From: JBALVT01 sp045110675
GTDB lineage: Bacteria; Pseudomonadota; Gammaproteobacteria; Pseudomonadales; Halieaceae
Direction of reading: 5' to 3'
Length of the DNA: 64,000 nt
NCBI GenBank assembly: GCA_045110675.1
Contig: JBGCGJ010000012.1
Location: 1-64,000, forward strand
Under the pieces are notes generated by a model, which did no database searches, was not told the DNA's origin, and saw nothing but the letters and a program-made list of their open reading frames with translations. The position numbers and the translations under genes are program-made. This document shows positions 61,532 through 64,000 of the stretch, piece after piece. Position 1 is the first letter of the stretch. Every line of letters starts with the position of its first letter.

Positions 61532-62895
61532 GCCAAGCTGCCGCTGAAGAAGCACAATTGCTCGAAGAATTAGCCGATGCCACTTGGTTAAAACGATTTC
61601 CCGCTTATGTTCGTCTCAGTGGTCCGGGCTGGCTGCAAGGTGCGATGACGTTGGGTGGGGGAAGTGCTATTACCTCTCTCACCATTGGCGGGGTTTACGG
61701 TTACGAGTTACTGTGGGTACAGCCCCTGTCGATGATCATTGGCTGCATAATGCTGTTCGCGTTGTCTCATCAAACCTTGAGTACGGGCATGTCTCCCTTC
61801 AAAGCGATGCGCGATTTTGTGCATCCAGGTCTCGCCTGGGCCTGGGCTATCGCGGCTCTGGCCTCCAGTATTATCTGGGGTTTTTCCCATTATCCGCTCA
61901 GCGCTGGAATGCTCGAAGAAATTGTATTGGTGGGTAGCGGTTTTAGTTTAAAAGAGTCCGGTGGCCTGGCCCGAGATTTTTACCTGCTGGGCTTGGCGAT
62001 TCTTGTGTGGATGGTCTGCGCCTATACCGCCTGGAATTACGGCGGTGGCGGCAGGGCCGTGCGATGGTTTGAAAACGCCATCAAACTACTTTCCGGGATG
62101 ATAATATTGAGCTTTGCTGCGGTTGTTTTTTCTGCATCAATGGCCGATCAGGTGGATTGGGGAGCGGTGGCGGCGGGCTATATTCCGCGTTCTTTGCCCG
62201 ATGATTCCGCGGGAGTGACCACCATGATGGCGGCGCTGGGAACTGCGGTTGGTATCAATATGACCTTTATTTACGGCTACACATTATTGCAACGGGGCTG
62301 GGGAAGGTCACATCGTGCACTGTCTCGTTACGATATTGTGATCGGCTTAGTCCTGCCCTATATTCTAGTGACGAGTTTGATTTCTATTGCAGCCGCAGGT
62401 GCTTTCTATGGCAGTGATTTGGATATCCAGGGTAAGTTAAGCCCAGCCCAGGCCGGTGTCATGTTTGCGCAAGTGGGGTTGGGTGAGATAACCGGGAGAC
62501 TGATATTTGCCTTTGGTATTCTGGGCATGGCGGTAGGCTCCCTGGTGATGCATATGCTGTGCTGTGGCTCTGCGGCGGCGGAGATGTTTGGATGGGAGCA
62601 CAACTCCCACAAATACCGCCTCGCGTTATTGTTGCCAACACCGGCAGTGCTGGGCGTTTTCGTATGGTCGACCATGGGAGCCTATGTGGTGCTACCCACC
62701 TCGGCTATTTGTGGACTGCTATTACCCATCGCCTATGTGGGATGGTTGGTGCTGAACAATCGCCCGGACTATTTGGGGCAGGATTCGCCCTCGGGCGGCA
62801 GAGCGGCGGTGCTTAACACCGCAATGATTGTGTGTATCGGGGTGGTGCTGATCAGCGTGGTCTACAGCACCTCGGTTAAATTGGGTTGGTGGTAG
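61528..62895 (+). CDS. NRAMP-fold transporter lacking metal-binding motifs
   Basis: A 455-residue membrane protein with about 11-12 segments and the overall NRAMP/LeuT pattern (SGPGWLQGAMTLGGGSAITS aligns with the first NRAMP helix). The metal-coordinating DPGN of helix 1 is replaced by LGGGS, and the MPH of helix 6 by GIN (ALGTAVGINMTF). It is therefore unlikely to carry divalent metals in the usual way. In a sugar-oxidation operon it may carry an organic substrate. Overlaps the preceding Gfo/Idh gene by 4 nt. Confidence 0.75.
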   Translation: MSQAAAEEAQLLEELADATWLKRFPAYVRLSGPGWLQGAMTLGGGSAITSLTIGGVYGYELLWVQPLSMIIGCIMLFALSHQTLSTGMSPFKAMRDFVHPGLAWAWAIAALASSIIWGFSHYPLSAGMLEEIVLVGSGFSLKESGGLARDFYLLGLAILVWMVCAYTAWNYGGGGRAVRWFENAIKLLSGMIILSFAAVVFSASMADQVDWGAVAAGYIPRSLPDDSAGVTTMMAALGTAVGINMTFIYGYTLLQRGWGRSHRALSRYDIVIGLVLPYILVTSLISIAAAGAFYGSDLDIQGKLSPAQAGVMFAQVGLGEITGRLIFAFGILGMAVGSLVMHMLCCGSAAAEMFGWEHNSHKYRLALLLPTPAVLGVFVWSTMGAYVVLPTSAICGLLLPIAYVGWLVLNNRPDYLGQDSPSGGRAAVLNTAMIVCIGVVLISVVYSTSVKLGWW

Positions 62896-62920
62896 CGGCG
62901 GCAGCGGTGGAAGTTCTAGC

Positions 62921-63997
62921 ATGGTGGATGTAAAAGACGGAGCCAATTACGCGCCTTCGGCATCTGTAGAGCCGATGGTTGCCCCTGGAGAGTTTCAGGT
63001 AGCGGCGGCCTATCTCGACCACGGCCACATTTACGGGCAATGCAATGGCCTGCGCGATTCCGGCGCTACAGTTAAGTGGGTATACGATCCCGACCCTGAG
63101 CGCGTGAAGTCTTTTCTTGAATCTTTCCCTCAGGCCCAGGTTGCAAAAAGTTTCAATACTATCCTTGAAGATCCAGACATCAAGTTGGTTGCCAGTGCGG
63201 CTATTCCCAGCGAGCGCGCTGGAATTGGCAACCAGGTGATGCGCGCCGGTAAAGATTACTTCACTGACAAGTCGCCTTTTACCTCGCTGCAGCAGCTTGA
63301 AGATGCTCGAGATGTGGTCGATGAAACGGGCGCAAAGTACATGGTGTATTACGCCGAGCGCTTGCATAACGACGCAGCTTGGCGCGCTGGCGAACTGATT
63401 CGCGAGGGAGCGATAGGAGACGTTCTGCAGGTTCTGAATCTGGCGCCCCATAGACTCTCAAAATCAACTCGACCGGATTGGTTCTTTGAAAAATCACGGT
63501 ACGGGGGAATCCTGACCGATATCGGCTCACACCAGGTTGAGCAGTTTCTGACTTATGCCGGTTGTCGCAATGCCAAGGTAAATTTTTCCAGAGTGGCCAA
63601 TATGGCCAATGCAGATAAACCCGATCTGGAAGACTTCGGTGAAATGTCTCTCACCGGTGATAACGGAGCCTCATTCTACTGCCGCGTAGATTGGTTTACG
63701 CCCGAAGGCCTGCGCACCTGGGGTGACGGCAGAACCTTCATAGTCGGTACACAGGGTACGCTTGAGTTGCGTAAGTATCTGGATGTGGGCACCGGAGAGG
63801 TTCCCTGTTCTAAACTGATCTTGGTCAACGGCACAGATGAACAAGTGATTGAGTGCCAGGGAACCACCGGATTTCCCTTCTTTGGGCAACTCATTCTGGA
63901 CTGTCTCAATCGAACGGAAAACGCTATGACACAGGAACATGCTTTCCTGGCGGCCGAGCTGAGCATGCGCGCTCAGCTGATCGCCGATACGCTCTAG
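62921..63997 (+). CDS. Gfo/Idh/MocA family oxidoreductase
   Basis: A 358-residue member with a divergent N-terminus (AAAYLDHGHIYGQCNGLRDSGATVKWVYD in place of GxGxxG). The lysine motif is in DYFTDKSPFTSL and the catalytic His region is TDIGSHQVEQFLTYAG. It seems to belong to the branch with a modified nucleotide-binding loop; it may use NAD(P) differently. It lies 25 nt after the transporter and ends 3 nt before the window edge, complete with stop. Its neighbours beyond are unseen. Confidence 0.83.
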   Translation: MVDVKDGANYAPSASVEPMVAPGEFQVAAAYLDHGHIYGQCNGLRDSGATVKWVYDPDPERVKSFLESFPQAQVAKSFNTILEDPDIKLVASAAIPSERAGIGNQVMRAGKDYFTDKSPFTSLQQLEDARDVVDETGAKYMVYYAERLHNDAAWRAGELIREGAIGDVLQVLNLAPHRLSKSTRPDWFFEKSRYGGILTDIGSHQVEQFLTYAGCRNAKVNFSRVANMANADKPDLEDFGEMSLTGDNGASFYCRVDWFTPEGLRTWGDGRTFIVGTQGTLELRKYLDVGTGEVPCSKLILVNGTDEQVIECQGTTGFPFFGQLILDCLNRTENAMTQEHAFLAAELSMRAQLIADTL

Positions 63998-64000
63998 AAG

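Noticed and set aside
61528..62895. Ordinary manganese/iron NRAMP transporter
   Set aside because: The DPGN and MPH metal motifs are absent at the expected positions.

Overview
The window looks like chromosomal DNA of an aerobic, probably marine, gammaproteobacterium; a Cellvibrionales/Halieaceae-like lineage fits best, which is an inference from gene content (RssB-RssC, MlaA, short-Q-loop cytochrome bd, Atu terpenoid genes, WS/DGAT, H-NOX). Base composition is near half G+C and coding density is high. I saw no rRNA, tRNA, phage, insertion sequence or CRISPR array.

Layout. 1-2 kb: an HvfABC-type operon, with an exported precursor carrying eight EGKCG motifs, a DUF692/MNIO maturase and a DUF2063 partner, as in copper-binding oxazolone/thioamide RiPPs. 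2-4.6 kb: MlaA, then an RssB-like REC-PP2C protein and an RssC-like STAS protein. 4.6-9.5 kb (minus strand): cydAB, dusA, tal, terB. 9.7-15.1 kb: divergent SDR genes and a sugar/polyol catabolic operon (Gfo/Idh oxidoreductase, isomerase, MFS transporter) behind a LacI-type palindrome. 15.1-19.8 kb: a LysR regulator divergent from a PAPS-forming cassette (cysC, sat, ppa, DHH phosphoesterase). 20-23 kb: divergent paralogous phosphoribosyltransferases, then HPPD and a VOC protein. 23-29 kb: hybrid histidine kinase, MltD-like transglycosylase, TauD-like dioxygenase, two zinc-ribbon proteins.

29.3-33.6 kb is the most striking stretch. Two redoxin genes are each interrupted by an in-frame UGA exactly where a CxxC redox motif would begin (W-UGA-P-Y-C). 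Each UGA is followed at bacterial SECIS distance by a perfect 6-bp stem with a 5-nt loop. They are best read as two selenoproteins. Between them lies an overlapping pair of GTPase genes.

33.7-42 kb (minus strand): fadH and atuF-atuE-atuC-atuA for acyclic terpenoid catabolism. 42.4-45.2 kb: an H-NOX sensor and its GGDEF-EAL partner. 45.2-51 kb: two alpha/beta hydrolases, WS/DGAT, an APH-fold kinase-like protein and a GlcD-type oxidase. 52-56 kb: an Fe(III) ABC transporter with a possible Fur box, and an HxlR regulator. 56.4-64 kb: a second carbohydrate operon containing a 1306-residue DUF1080 / membrane-dehydrogenase / HEAT / cytochrome c fusion, two Gfo/Idh enzymes and an NRAMP-fold transporter lacking the metal-binding motifs, behind a FadR/GntR-like operator.
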